Assembly: GCA_017654735.1 (NCBI GenBank)
Contig: JADPYG010000088.1
Location: 992,001 to 1,056,000, forward strand
DNA length: 64,000 nt
Source: Vishniacozyma victoriae
Lineage: Eukaryota > Basidiomycota > Tremellomycetes > Tremellales > Bulleribasidiaceae
Direction of reading: 5' to 3'
Positions 1 to 11,002 of the stretch are shown here, one piece after another. The position numbers and the translations under genes were made by a program. A model generated the notes under the pieces. It had not been told where the DNA came from. It saw nothing but the letters and a program-made list of their open reading frames with translations, and did not search any database. Position 1 is the stretch's first letter. Every line of letters begins with the position of its first letter.

Positions 1-335
1 TTGACCTGAATACATGACCGTCATATGCCTGACGAAATTCCATCACCGCCTCAGGCGTCTTGAACAGCACATAAGCTCTCGAAAATACAGCATGTCCATC
101 ATGTCTACCATCAGCCCTCTGTTTACCGTCCCATGATATAGACCTACTCATCTCCAAGTCGTCCAGCAACATATTGTTTCCAAGAAGCAGTATCATCCGA
201 AACCCAAGTTCCTACTGATTTCCAAAAGATCTCCTCCGGCAACGCTGGCGGTAAACGCCTAATGACTATCTTTGTCCTTGCTGCATCTGTCTTACTCGAT
301 CCACCTGGTTTATTGAGCTGAGCCAGGGTCGTCAT
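1..335 (-). CDS. UPF3: Upf3 nonsense-mediated decay factor (5' part, cut by window edge)
   Basis: N-terminal part of Upf3, the factor that binds Upf2 and helps Upf1 recognise premature stop codons. The protein opens MTTLAQLNK, then has the family core TKIVIRRLPPALPEE and FWKSVGTWVSDDTASWKQY, followed by SRAYVLFKTPEAVMEFRQAY and DGHVFRS, the RNP-like Smg-4/UPF3 fold. One 43-nt intron (105..147, donor GTAGGT, acceptor after GCTGATGGTAG) joins the two parts in frame; without it the reading frame stops at TAG. The ATG at 335 is the first in-frame ATG, and the frame is open upstream only to a TTG. The gene runs off the left edge. It is divergent from the acyl-CoA dehydrogenase gene, with 222 bp between start codons. 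Confidence 0.88.
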
Positions 336-557
336 CTGTGATTCGGGTGCTTGAAGTAAGTGTCGACGAGACAATGGAATAGATTGTTGGTTGATTGCTA
401 AATGTAGTATTTGTCATCATGCTTATCACATTTAAACTGGTATTAGCTGTTGGCGGTTATCGGCTGGAACTTGCATTTCAACCGGTATGGATCAAAGGAT
501 TCGGACCCATCCAGATCTTCTACTTTGCATACCATCAACCACATCAATAGTATCAGC

Positions 558-2351
558 ATGTCCGCCATTAAAGCCTTACGACCATCATTGCGAACCCCAT
601 CTCGGTTTATTCAGCCGATCGCTCGCCGTCATGCTTCCAGTGAGTCTGACCTCGCAGATCGGAGCAGTACTGACCGTCGCAGAGTTCGCAGCTTTCGATT
701 GGGAGGTATGAGATTATCTTCAGACCAAGTATGAAAACAATACTGATTCGAACAGGATCCACTCAACATGAAATCACTACTCACCGAAGATGAGATGGCA
801 ATCCAGTCAGTACCCTCGTCCTCACAACCGATCTCGCTAATCATCAGGGAGACTGCCAATCAGTACTGCCAATCTAAATTACAGCCACGGGTCCTTGAGG
901 CTTACCGAAATGTATGATAATCAGTGCTGAGGCCCACTGATAAGTGTAGGAGAACTTTGACCCCGAGATCCTGAGGGAGATGGGAGAGCTTGGACTTCTC
1001 GGAGCGACTATCGAAGGCTACGGCTGTGCCGGGGTCAGCAGTGTCGCGTACGGTCTCATTGCGAGAGAAGTTGAGAGGTGAGCGCAAGATACGTCTGAGG
1101 AGTGTCGTGGCTGATGTCAAGGGTCGATTCTGGATACCGATCGGCAATGAGTGTTCAATCTTCATGTACATATTCCCCGCAGGTCCAGGACGCAGCTGAC
1201 AATTTTCAGTGGTCATGCACCCAATCAACGAATTCGGAAGTGAAGAACAAAAAGAGAAATACCTTCCGAGGCTAGCAAAGGGTGAACTAATCGGTTGTTT
1301 CGTACGTCTCAGCTTAAGTGATCTTGACAAAAGCTGATGACAGGGTCTTACGGAACCCAATCACGGATCCGACCCTTCATCGATGGAGACCACTGCTGTC
1401 AAGACCAAGGAAGGATATACCTTGAATGGATCCAAGACTTGGATCTCGAACTCGCCCGTCGCCGGTCTGTTCGTCATCTGGGCAAGGGAAGTAGAGAATG
1501 GCGAGAAAGGCAAAGTCAGAGGTTTCCTCGTTGAAAAGGTGAGCACAATCCGGTTTTACGTGGGGTTTAGCTAACTGGTAGGAAACACCTGGTATCTCGG
1601 CACCTGCCATCAAGAACAAGCTAGCTCTCCGAGCATCCATCACCGGATCAGTATTCATGGAAGATGTCAAGATTTCCCATGACGCTCTACTACCCAAATC
1701 AGGAGGTCTCGGATCTCCATTCTCATGCCTCAACAACGCCAGATATGGTATCTCGTGGGGAGTCATGGGAGCCCTCGAGGACTGTATCGCCAGATCAAGG
1801 GAATACGCACTTGAGAGGTGAGTCGCTCTTTGTACCCATTGTGCCGTTAGCTTATTCCAGGCAACAATTCAATCGGCCCCTGGCATCCTTCCAGCTAGTA
1901 CAGAAGAAGTTCGCAGATGCCTCGGCCTCAGCGACACTTGGTCTTCTAGGTTCCCTCCAGCTCGGAAGGTTGAAGGACAGCGGTCAGTGGTCCCCCGACA
2001 TGGTCTCTATCATGAAGAGAAACAATTGTGGAGAGGCTTTGAAGCAGTCGAGGATGTTGATGGATATCTTTGGAGGTAATGCTTGTTCGGACGAGTATCC
2101 TATTGGTCGTCATGTCCAGAATCTCCAGGTGTAGGTCATTCTTGAGGTTGAGCACGTGACGATGCTGACACATTTTAGGGCAAACACATATGAGGGTACT
2201 CATGTAAGTGTTTTCTTTCTCTCTTTTGACACTGCTGACGGCGATAGGATATTCATGGTATGGCGACCGTCTTTCCAGTAGCTAACCGTATGCTGACTCG
2301 ACAGCTCTCATCATTGGTAAAGCCATCACCGGCGTTCAGGCTTTCTCATAG
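558..2351 (+). CDS. GCDH: Glutaryl-CoA dehydrogenase, mitochondrial
   Basis: FAD-dependent acyl-CoA dehydrogenase that oxidises and decarboxylates glutaryl-CoA to crotonyl-CoA in lysine and tryptophan breakdown, in the mitochondrial matrix. The N-terminus ([17 protein letters not shown], Arg/Ser-rich) is a presequence. Spliced sequence gives [107 protein letters not shown] and NTYEGTHDIHALIIG; the Glu of TYEGTHDIH is the catalytic base of the family. About ten short introns. One 44-nt intron (from 1079) lies just before the VDSGYRS exon. The ORF closes with GVQAFS and TAG at 2349-2351. That 3' end sits inside a duplicated block (see repeats), but the gene itself appears intact. Confidence 0.93.
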
Positions 2352-2535
2352 TCGGATTGAATTCCTTACAGAGTATGCTATGCGATGCATGATGAATGTA
2401 CTACTGTCACAACAGTGTAATGCCCTCTCTTTCTAGTCTTTCATCCAACCAGAGTCCATCTACAATACTGCATTAACAAATTGCTCACTTGGATTTTCGT
2501 TTCATGGTGTAGCGACAACCGCCAGCTCCTGAGAG
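2303..2535. repeat. Copy A of a duplicated convergent gene junction
   Basis: This block holds the true end of the glutaryl-CoA dehydrogenase gene followed by a decayed copy of the last codons of the SAM carrier in reverse orientation. Shared stretches with copy B include the stop-codon neighbourhood TCATAGTCGGA, GTATGCTATGC, GCATGATGA and TTGTAGCGACA-like sequence. Relative to B it lacks about 40 nt of carrier coding sequence. The reverse strand still reads NENPSEQ before diverging. Confidence 0.7.
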
Positions 2536-2557
2536 TATTGGACTACACAGCACAGCT

Positions 2558-2825
2558 TTACTAACGCCATCATCGGTGTCCAAGCATCATAGTCGGAACT
2601 GACACCCAACAACGTATGCTATGCAATGCATGATGATTGTACTGCTGTCACGACAACGTAGCTGTCTTTTTCGCGTCCTCCGGGACTTCTATCTATCCAA
2701 AGTCCCATTATGATACTGCCTTTTCAATCTGCTCACTTGGGTTCTCCTTTCCAAAGTTGACTGAGAAATCGTATATTCCCAAAAACACTGCTCCTCCTGT
2801 AGCGATAGCCGTAGTTCTGGGTACC
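2558..2825. repeat. Copy B of a duplicated convergent gene junction
   Basis: Second copy, roughly 250 bp downstream of copy A. It starts with a decayed relic of the dehydrogenase tail (reading GVQAS then TAG, followed by the same TCATAGTCGGA) and ends with the intact 3' end of the SAM carrier (minus strand, stop at 2708). The 356 bp between the two stop codons (2352-2707) contain nothing else that I recognise. Confidence 0.7.
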
Positions 2826-3846
2826 CAACCCGCAAACAAAGCTGCGAATCCCTCATTCCTGAAGATCTGGGCCAGACGTGGTCCAAACGATAGTACTGAT
2901 GGTGAAGGTTGACGAGGCGCGCGTGTGCCGTCTGCGGCTGGCATAGATGTCTGAACAGTCAGTTTCCGCACACCGGGGATACAGCTGACTTACCTTAGCT
3001 TCGAGCATGACCCTTGTCTTGACTACATCCAGGGGACAGGTGACTGCTCCTGCGAATCCACCTGCTATCGAACCGCATATTGCCGCTTGCCCAGGTGATG
3101 GGCGTTTGCCATCAAGGTATCTTCTTGATAATTGGCCCTTCAACGCTTCGTACAATGGGAATTGTATTGATGTAAATGGCAGCTAGATCATCAGTACAAC
3201 TTCCAATAATCGGCTGATCACATACCTCTCGTGCGATCGTTATACCGAAACCACGATAGAAACCTCTGATACCCTCGTATCTCATCGTCTGGACTAAAGA
3301 ATGCCAAGATGATTTACCAGGTCCATATGCTCCCGTTTGCGTACGTGATTTGACGATCTCAGTGGGGACTCTTATCAAGCATGATACCTATTATCAGCTT
3401 TGCAAGGTATTTGCTAGATGGGACACACAAATTCACCACCAGTAGCAGCTAGCAGATGTGTCATTGATGAGTTCTGGTTCAACGAGCTCGATAATTTGGG
3501 GACCTGTTTCTTTAACGTCTCGTATGTTGTGAAGAATGCAGCGGCTATTCATCAGCCACGCGACGAGCTGCTCGGGATAGAAGACGAACCTCCTGGTGCG
3601 CTTCCGAATCCTACACTTCCTACACCTCTATAGACTCCCTTGAATCCTCCTGATTGGATGAATCCCTGACTCGATTGGACTCTGGTTTTGATCGTGTCCA
3701 GTGGAAACAAGATGAAATCGACTGCTACTCCCGACACTGCTCCTGCCTGGAATTGTAAGCTTTTGACCAGAAACAATACTCACCAAAAGAGCCCTCTGGA
3801 ACGTCGGTGGTTGACGCTCATAAGGCATGACATCTGGATCGGACAT
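2708..3846 (-). CDS. PET8: Mitochondrial S-adenosylmethionine carrier (SLC25 family)
   Basis: Inner-membrane carrier that exchanges cytosolic S-adenosylmethionine for matrix S-adenosylhomocysteine. Three mitochondrial-carrier repeats are visible by their PX[DE]XX[KR] signatures: [11 protein letters not shown] (first), [12 protein letters not shown] (second) and [11 protein letters not shown] (third). SAM-carrier-type segments include [50 protein letters not shown] and [21 protein letters not shown]. Five introns; the ATG at 3846 ([12 protein letters not shown]) is used because the frame upstream offers only a TTG. The C-terminus [12 protein letters not shown] lies in copy B of the duplicated junction. 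It is convergent with the dehydrogenase and divergent from the EF-Tu gene. Confidence 0.9.
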
Positions 3847-4030
3847 GGTTGAATTTAGTGACAAGATATCTGATAGCTGAATCTACTCAACGGTTCAATT
3901 GATCATGATAGACCGGTGCCTGAATGAATGCCACACTCGGACTTTTCCGGGAGAGGGTTCTCAAGATTTCAGATCGATCACTTGAATAGTCATTGAAAAG
4001 TAGTATATAGCCCTATATTCATACTCAATA

Positions 4031-5819
4031 ATGCTCAGGACAAGACTACAGAGCTCGTTGGTCTCGGCAGTAAGGGGTGCAGAGGTCTCAAAGGGTATGT
4101 CCATCTCAAAAAATCGATAATTGAATGGCTTTTAGGAGAAAATCACAGCGTCATTTGCTAATCCTCAGTGTCTATGCGACCCTTGGCTGGACCTTCGACT
4201 TCAACCTTTAGCCGATCATTATTGACTGGGCCTGCTGGAAGGAATGTCCGAGCGCCACGAGCTGCTATGCTCACTGCCCGACTACCGGCCAGGAGCTACG
4301 CTGCCGAGGCCGGAGGTAAATTCAGCAGGAAGAAGCCTCATTTCAAGTACGCCCTTTCTTCACCTATAGTAGGAACTAGCTGATAGTCTAGCATCGGTAC
4401 TATTGGCGTATGTCAGCTAGAAGGGCCTTGGACGTGAGCTGACGGATAGCACGTTGATCACGGAAAGACTACATTGACTGCCGCTATCACAAAACACTTG
4501 GCCGAGAAGAACGGTGGAAAGTTCATGGACTACAGTGCTATTGACAAGGCTCCCGAGGAGAAAGCTCGAGGTATCACCATCTCCACTGCGGTAAGTCCTG
4601 CCCTGCTTGTGCTGGATTCAGGCTGATAAGTAGCACGTCGAGTATGAGACTGCCAACCGTCATTACGCCCACATTGATTGTCCCGGTCACGCCGATTGTA
4701 AGCTGACACTCCCTTGAAATCCTGATGGCAAAACTGATTGGCAGACATCAAGAACATGATTACAGGTGCTGCTCAACTAGATGGAGCCATTATTGTTGTT
4801 TCCGCCACCGACGGTCAGATGCCCCAGACCCGAGAACATCTGCTTCTCGCCCGTCAAGTCGGTATCAAGAAGCTAGTCGTTTTCATCAACAAAGTCGACC
4901 AAGTCGATGACGATGAGATGTTGGAATTGGTAGAGATGGAGATGAGGGAGCTACTCGGTACATACGGCTACGACGGAGAGGGAACTCCCATCATCATGGG
5001 AACTGCGCTCGCCGCTTTAGAGGGCAAGGACCCCGAGCGAGGAGTCAAGAAGATTGAGGAGTTGATGGAAGCCGCTGATACCTGGTTGGATGTTCCTGCC
5101 CGTTCGTCATTAGCTGAAAAGAGGTGGACAGGGCTGATGAACAGGTGACCTCGACAAGCCATTCTTGATGTACGTCGAGGATGTCTTCTCCATCTCTGGT
5201 CGAGGAACTGTCGCTACCGGAAAGGTTGAGCGAGGAACCATCACCAAGGGTGCTGAAATTGAGATTGTCGGTATGGGAAACTCCATCAAGACCACTTTGA
5301 CCGGTATTGGTACGTAACACCCCCGCCCACATCGGAACTCGCTCATAGCCAGAGATGTTCCACAAGGAGCTTGACCGTGGAGAGGCTGGTGATAACATGG
5401 GTGCCTTGTTGCGAGGTGTCAAGCGAGAGCAGATCCGACGAGGACAAGTCTTGGTCGCTCCCAATTCTATCAAATCTTACAAGAAGTTCAAGGCTCAGAT
5501 CTATGTCAGTCCAGCCTCACTCAAGCACATATCGTGAGCTGATCAACAGGTGTTGACGAAAGATGAAGGAGGACGATACACCCCATTCATGGCCAACTAC
5601 CGACCCCAGCTATTTATCCGAACTACCGATGTCACTGTCGCCCTAAACTTCCCAGAGGGAACCGAGGGTGCCCACGAGAAGCTAGTCATGCCCGGAGACA
5701 ACGTCGAGATGGTCGGAGAGCTAGTTCACGATATCGCTTTGGAGCCAGGATCGAGGTTCACTCTACGTGAAGGTGGAAAGACAATTGGTACCGGTATCGT
5801 CTCTGAGGTGTTTGCATAG
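4031..5819 (+). CDS. TUF1: Mitochondrial elongation factor Tu
   Basis: GTPase that delivers aminoacyl-tRNA to the mitochondrial ribosome. A basic presequence of about 80 residues (starting [19 protein letters not shown]) precedes the GTPase core: GHVDHGKT (P-loop), RGITI (switch I), DCPGHADY (G3), NKVD (G4). Domains II and III follow ([65 protein letters not shown]). Seven short introns, including ones between the P-loop exon and IGTIG and inside the DCPGHAD region. The length and all nucleotide-binding motifs are normal for the family, so it should be functional. Confidence 0.96.
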
Positions 5820-5876
5820 ATACGATTCTCTCACATTCATGATTTGTTATGCATTATAGCCCTACTCAGGATAGTC

Positions 5877-7139
5877 TCATGGTAATGCACTATTTAGGGA
5901 TGCGACGGATAATCTACGTTCTTCCCAGCTTGCGGTTTCTTTGTCCAGCCTTTCTAGCCATTTGCTGAGGAATGATGTGAATTGATCGCGCTGAGCCTGG
6001 GTTGAAGAACTCGAGATAACGGTGAGACGTGACTGTAATAATGAAATTGTTTTGCGCGAGACATCCCCTAATTCGCGTAGGGAGCTTGAGATCTCGCTTT
6101 CGTCCTGCTCGGGGTACATTGTCGAGATAGCGGTATCGAAAGCAGCGACAGTTTGACCAGAAGCATCAACAAGGTCGTGATATGTTGTCTCCTTGGTTGA
6201 AGTCGCCAGACAGGGTAGGAAACGAGGTATGGAGGCATGTAGCAATTGATGTAAGCCCAGCAGTGGCTTTGCCTAGGATGTCAGCTTTGTAGGTGAGTGA
6301 GGTGTTTGTTTAGCTTACAGCTTCCGCCCTTGCCTTTTCCTCCGCGGACATCTTGCCTCCCGCCATACCCCTCTCGAGTGCTCCCCACTCATCATCCTCA
6401 TCCTCATCCCCCCCCCCATCTCCGAAATCGTCCTCATCGTCTTCATCATCATCTCCCTCTTGATCCTCTAGGAACTCCTTAAATTCCGTCCAAGCGTCTT
6501 TGACAATCTCCTTTTGACCCTCCCATCGCTTGATCACAGCTTCATTCTCTGTCCTTGATAAAACCTTCATTCGATCAATGGCGGCCCAGACCAGTCCAGT
6601 GTGAGCCAAATATGGATTCTCATCCACCGTACTGGTCTCGTGTTGATGGTCTTTCAAGATACCCAGTAATCGTTCTATCTCACTCCCGATATTCTCTGCG
6701 CCCTCCCTCCATTCATCTACCAAGACACTGTGTGTACCGTGGAAAGCAGCTCCGACAACGCAACTAGTCACTCGAGAGAATTCGTCTGCGGCTTTATCGA
6801 GTTGCTGGATTGCAGCTGGAACCGTTACTGGGGGTTTGAATGCTAATGCCAGAGCTGTAGCCGTGTGCCTGATAGTCTGTAGAAGGGCTACGAGGATATC
6901 GGCAAGTCCCTCGGGAAGTGATGGGACAGGTTGACGGGATGAGGATGATGAGAGTGGACCGAGGGCTTGGAGGGAAGTCCGGATAGAGGTGATGGATTTG
7001 GTGAAACCTGTCAGTCAGTCTGTGCTCGCATGAGCTACTTTGAGAACCCACTTCGTTCGAGAGATGGACCTAAATGTTCAGCTCAACAATATCCTTGGAT
7101 CATGGAAGCTGAGACTCACCTGCATTGCTGCTCGCCATG
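5877..7139 (-). CDS. GCIP / cyclin-D1-binding-protein-1-like protein
   Basis: Mostly helical protein of roughly 360 residues. After a short start (MASSNAGPSLERS) comes FTKSITSIRTSLQALG, then ADILVALLQTIRHTATALAL, DKAADEFSRVTSCVVGAAFH and VLVDEWREGAENIGSEIERL. A strongly acidic linker (DDDEDDEDDFGDGGGDEDEDDEW) precedes GALERGMAGGKMSAEEKARA. The end is helical and ends LNSALP. The layout, helices plus an acidic insert plus more helices, resembles the Grap2/cyclin-D-interacting family; I could not confirm it by search. Three introns. The acidic linker is encoded over a run of ten G (plus strand C, 6408-6417). It is convergent with the EF-Tu gene, 57 bp apart, and divergent from the BRCA2 homologue. 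Confidence 0.5.
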
Positions 7140-7519
7140 ATTGCAAAAGGTATGGTGACAAGTGAGCCAAAATGACAAAAAGTTGATTTGTCCACCAGGT
7201 TCCAGGAACGGACGATCGACGGAATCAAATTACATGTGTATACAGCAGCGACGCGTTTGACTTTCTTTTCCCTCTCATGTCACTATAGGTAATGCTATAA
7301 GTACTATACAATACAATACTGAGAGCATTGAGGAACGGTATGAGTGTTTAGATGACAAGATAGGGGCACTGGGTAGGTGATTGCACCAGGATTGGACAGG
7401 GATAGAGTGAGATAGCTGATATTCAGATAACATTAGAAGATTCACGTCGATCAATACACCTCCGATCGTCAGGCTTCGGTGTCGGCTCCTCGACTTCTGT
7501 ACCGACAACGCCTTCCAAT
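7140..7519. other. Divergent intergenic region, GCIP-like / BRCA2
   Basis: 380 bp between two start codons. It should hold both promoters. I see no clear TATA element, RNA gene or repeat in it. Confidence 0.5.
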
Positions 7520-10500
7520 ATGATGATGACGGCAAACACTACACCACAAGAGAGTCAGGAGGACTATGGGGACCTGCTACTAGGCCTCGAGGATGGTGAT
7601 TTGAATGATTTCGATGGATTAGACGATTTCGGGGATGACCTCGATGAAGCTTGCGAGCAGATGCATCGATCACAAAGGGATCAGGCGCATCAAGATGGTA
7701 AGCTGTCCCAAGCGCTTCAGGAAGCTGATATCCAGACCATAATGTGCCTTTGCCCGACCCCTTCTTCACTACTAGTGCGCTACCGACAGCCGGCTTCATT
7801 TCTGGACACGGCCGACCTGTTGCTCCCCCTTCCAGCGCCGCCCTTGCACGAGTCAAGAAGATGTTTGAGGAGGTCGAGAACCAGTACCTGTCCCCCGAAA
7901 ACGATACTATCGAGACACCGAACAAGCGCCGCAAAATCGACCAGACCGAGGAAGAAGACGACATACCAGATATCCCAGCGCCCGATTTCGTCATGATGAA
8001 AAGTGTAGGTTTCGTCACGGGGAAAGGAAAAGCTGTACCTCCACCCTCCAAAGCTGCTGTTGAAAAGGCAATGAAGATCATCGCCGCGGTCGAGGAAGAG
8101 AAGGAGGAATTCCCGGATTCAGCACCGGTCTTACCGAAGATGTCATTTACGACTGGGAATGGGAATGCTGTGGCTGGACCTTCTAGTCAGGCTTTGGCAG
8201 CTGCTGAGAAGATGTTCGGGGAGGATGCACCATCTCCGAGTTACGGAGGACACCCGGTTATGGCTACGCCGGTGAAATCTACCGGCTTCACTACCGGGTC
8301 CGGCGCACCAGCTCCTATGGCTAGTGAAGCAGCTAGGAAGAGAGCATTGGCAATGTTCGGAGAGGACGAATCGGCTTCCACACAAGAACCGGGACCTTCG
8401 ATGGCTACGCCAGTCAGATTGACTGGATTTACTACGGGCTCAGGCGCTGCGGCTCCAATGGCTAGTGAAGCCGCAAGGAGGAAGGCGATGGCGATGTTTG
8501 GCGAGGATAACACGGGATCGCCAAGTCGACCTACGACTTCGATGCTACCACCGTCCAGCACCCCTTTCCGACCATTGGTACAACCGATATCGACTCCTCA
8601 GCGACCCACGAGCACTGCGGAAGCTTCTTCCGAGTTCAGGACCCCGCTCCGGATCACGACCAACATCCCCGTCGCATCTCAAACCTCCACTTTGCCGCGA
8701 ACAATGCCAATGAAGAAACACCAAGCCATCGAAATCAAGACTCCAGCTCCCCAGCGTCGCGTCGGCTTGGGCCGTACACCTTCATCCACTAAAGGTGGCG
8801 CCAAGAACAAGTTCTCGACACCCTTCAAACAACCAAGTAAATCATTGGGGTCACCGCTCAAACCCGCTACGTCTCTTCGGACAAGTAATGCTGTTGCTGG
8901 TCCTTCCGGATTGTCGAGAACAGCAACTCCTGCTCCTGCGAAGGAGGCTTCAGTACAGGTCTTTGACCTCATTAGTAAGGTTTCTCGCCCCTGGCTACTT
9001 AGCTGACAGACAGAACCAGAAGGCCGAAAGAATATGAAGGACGCTTACCTACATCCTCAGTTCAATCCTATCTCTGAACTGAAGGAATTAGGATTGTGAG
9101 TCACGAATCGCAGGTTAAGCTGATGAAAGTCCCGACGAGATCTGGCTGCTCGACCTCACGAACGCCGGAACCTATCAATTTATCGCGGAAGATGGAAGTC
9201 CCCTCAATCGACATCACGCATTTACCGTCATACAAAGGGATGGATGTGTTTTGATAAATCAGAAATGGGTCGATAATCACTGGGGTCAGATATTATGGAA
9301 GATTGCAGGTCAGGTCCAGGCGAAACCCTCACTCTTTGACGAGAAGTGGAATTGGGGAGAAGTGATCGCTCAGCTCAAATACCGGTATGACATTCGATTT
9401 CAAGATGAAATGAGTTCTGCTAACAGCCAGGTACGAGCGAGAATACGGAAATGCTCAGCGACCTATCATCAGGCGTATTCAGGAACACGACTCGTCGCCT
9501 AGTCTACCCATGATTCTCCTCGTGGCTGCCATCCATCATCCCGGCCCATCCACCGACCCAGACGAAAAAGATGCTCTTCCTCCTCGACCATACCTAGAAT
9601 TGAGCGATGGCTGGTACAAGATCCTAGCTGAGATTGACGACTGTCTAGCTCGAGCTATCTCGACTGGCAAAATTCGAGTAGGACGCAAATTGGCTATATC
9701 AGGCGCTAAACTCGATTCGGGAAGTGAAGGGGCGGATGTACTGGAAGCCTTCGACAAGTCCCGCTTGATCATTAGTGGGAATTCGACATCTATGGCCAGG
9801 TGGCATTCTAGGCTTGGGGTCCAACCTATTCCATTCGTCGCAGGTTTACCGAGCTTGACAAATGATGGTGGATTGATTGTCCTTATGGATGTTATCGTCG
9901 AGAAACTATATCCGATAGCGTACATATGGGGTGGATCAGGGCATAAAGAAGCACCTTGGGACGAAAGTGAGGAAAGTATCAGATCTGATGCTTGGAGGGT
10001 GAGTCTTGACGCAAGGGAGAAGAGTCTAGACTAATGAATAGGACAAATACCAAACCGAATCGACAAGCTTAAGGGAGAAAATGCGTAAACAACTCGAAAG
10101 TATCGAAGATCTAGTTGAAACTCTCTGTTCGGCAGCTCAAGATATCTCCGAACCCGTCGACAGTAAGTTCCGAGGTCATACATGGTACAGCAACTGATGT
10201 ATAGGCAATCCGCCCGAGACCCTCGATAGGGACTTTAATATACTCGTATCCTCAAATAACGCTTCTGCCAAAATCCGCGGGATGTCCAACAGTAATATCG
10301 CTCATTTAGCGACTTATGCTCGGGAGCGATTGCAACAGGAAATGGCAGATGGGGATGCCGAGATCGAGCGGGAATTGCGAGTACGTCTCATGACCACCTT
10401 ATCCGCGGTGTAGCTGATGATAGACCGTATGCCCAACTAGGGAGATCCGAGATTTCCGAATGGCCAAAATCGTCGATGCTCGCGAAGGAGATAGAGACGC

Positions 10501-10762
10501 AACACGATACGCAATGCTCAATATCTGGGACGCCAAACAACTAGGCGAAGGATCACTAAGGGAAGGAGCGCGATACCTAGTCTCTGGATTGATGCCTAGT
10601 AAAGCTGGTCAATGGGGAATACCCGTTCCGAAAGATGAGACGAGGGAGATTTACCTCAATACTAGGAGGGACACTCGATGGCAGGAGTTCGGAGGCGATG
10701 GTGGACGGAATGGTGCGATGCAAAGAGAGGAAGATGGTGGGGATGGGGGATTCAATATGTAG
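7520..10762 (+). CDS. BRH2: BRCA2/Brh2 recombination mediator with five BRC repeats
   Basis: Loads Rad51 on single-stranded DNA during homologous recombination. The spliced protein is 985 residues in eight exons, and the frame closes exactly. Residues 1-60 are acidic (DYGDLLLGLEDGDLNDFD). Five BRC-type units follow at about residues 75-330: GFISGHGRPV, GFVTGKGKAV, SFTTGNGNAV, GFTTGSGAPA and GFTTGSGAAA, each followed by a helix, four of them ending in MF[GE]E[DV]. The DNA-binding domain follows: INQKWVDNHWGQILWKIAGQ and IAQLKYRYEREYGNAQRPII (helical domain), LELSDGWYKILAEID, GRKLAISGAKL, ISGNSTSMARWHSRLG and GGLIVLMDVIVEKLYPI (OB1), then RMAKIVDARE and NIWDAKQLGEGSLREGARY (OB2-like). It ends after a Gly/Asp-rich tail. 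A third OB fold is not obvious. Divergent from the GCIP-like gene, convergent with MET2. Confidence 0.93.
8260..8541 (+). repeat. Two tandem 141-bp units encoding the last two BRC repeats
   Basis: Units 8260-8400 and 8401-8541 each encode 47 residues and each begin MATPV, then [KR][SL]TGFTTGSGA, APMASEAAR and ending MFGED plus a Ser/Pro-rich linker. They are in frame and similar at the DNA level, so they arose by a fairly recent in-frame duplication inside the BRC region. The three upstream BRC units are much more diverged. Confidence 0.85.
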
Positions 10763-11002
10763 ATTTAGATGTAGCTTTAGATTCATGATGACTATAACGA
10801 CGAATGTGCATGTAATGATGCGATCTAAAAAGGCATGCTGGCATAATCCTTGGCATATCTTTCATGGTGAACAGACTTTCATACCAGACTATGATTGTAA
10901 CAGTGACTCTTCGCTTATCGCGAGCTTATCGCTGTTTTGCGATCCATTCTTTCGCGTATAAATCATCTTCTGTTTTCGCGTCGTTTTGTACCAGGTTTCA
11001 TC

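Noticed and set aside
1..335. Apparent frameshift in UPF3 after GRLGDE
   Set aside because: A 43-nt intron with donor GTAGGT and acceptor GCTGATGGTAG (105-147) restores the conserved reading HDGHAVFSRAYVLF.
902..1360. 152-codon antisense ORF across the GCDH exons
   Set aside because: Shadow of the sense exons, which have strong family similarity.
3846..3864. Longer N-terminus for the SAM carrier (MSLNST...)
   Set aside because: That first codon is TTG; the first ATG is at 3846. The same check moved the starts of UPF3, RAP1-like and UVE1 to true ATG codons.
7539..8081. 180-codon antisense ORF within the BRCA2 homologue
   Set aside because: It mirrors the codon bias of the sense strand, has no family similarity, and the sense strand encodes recognised BRC units.
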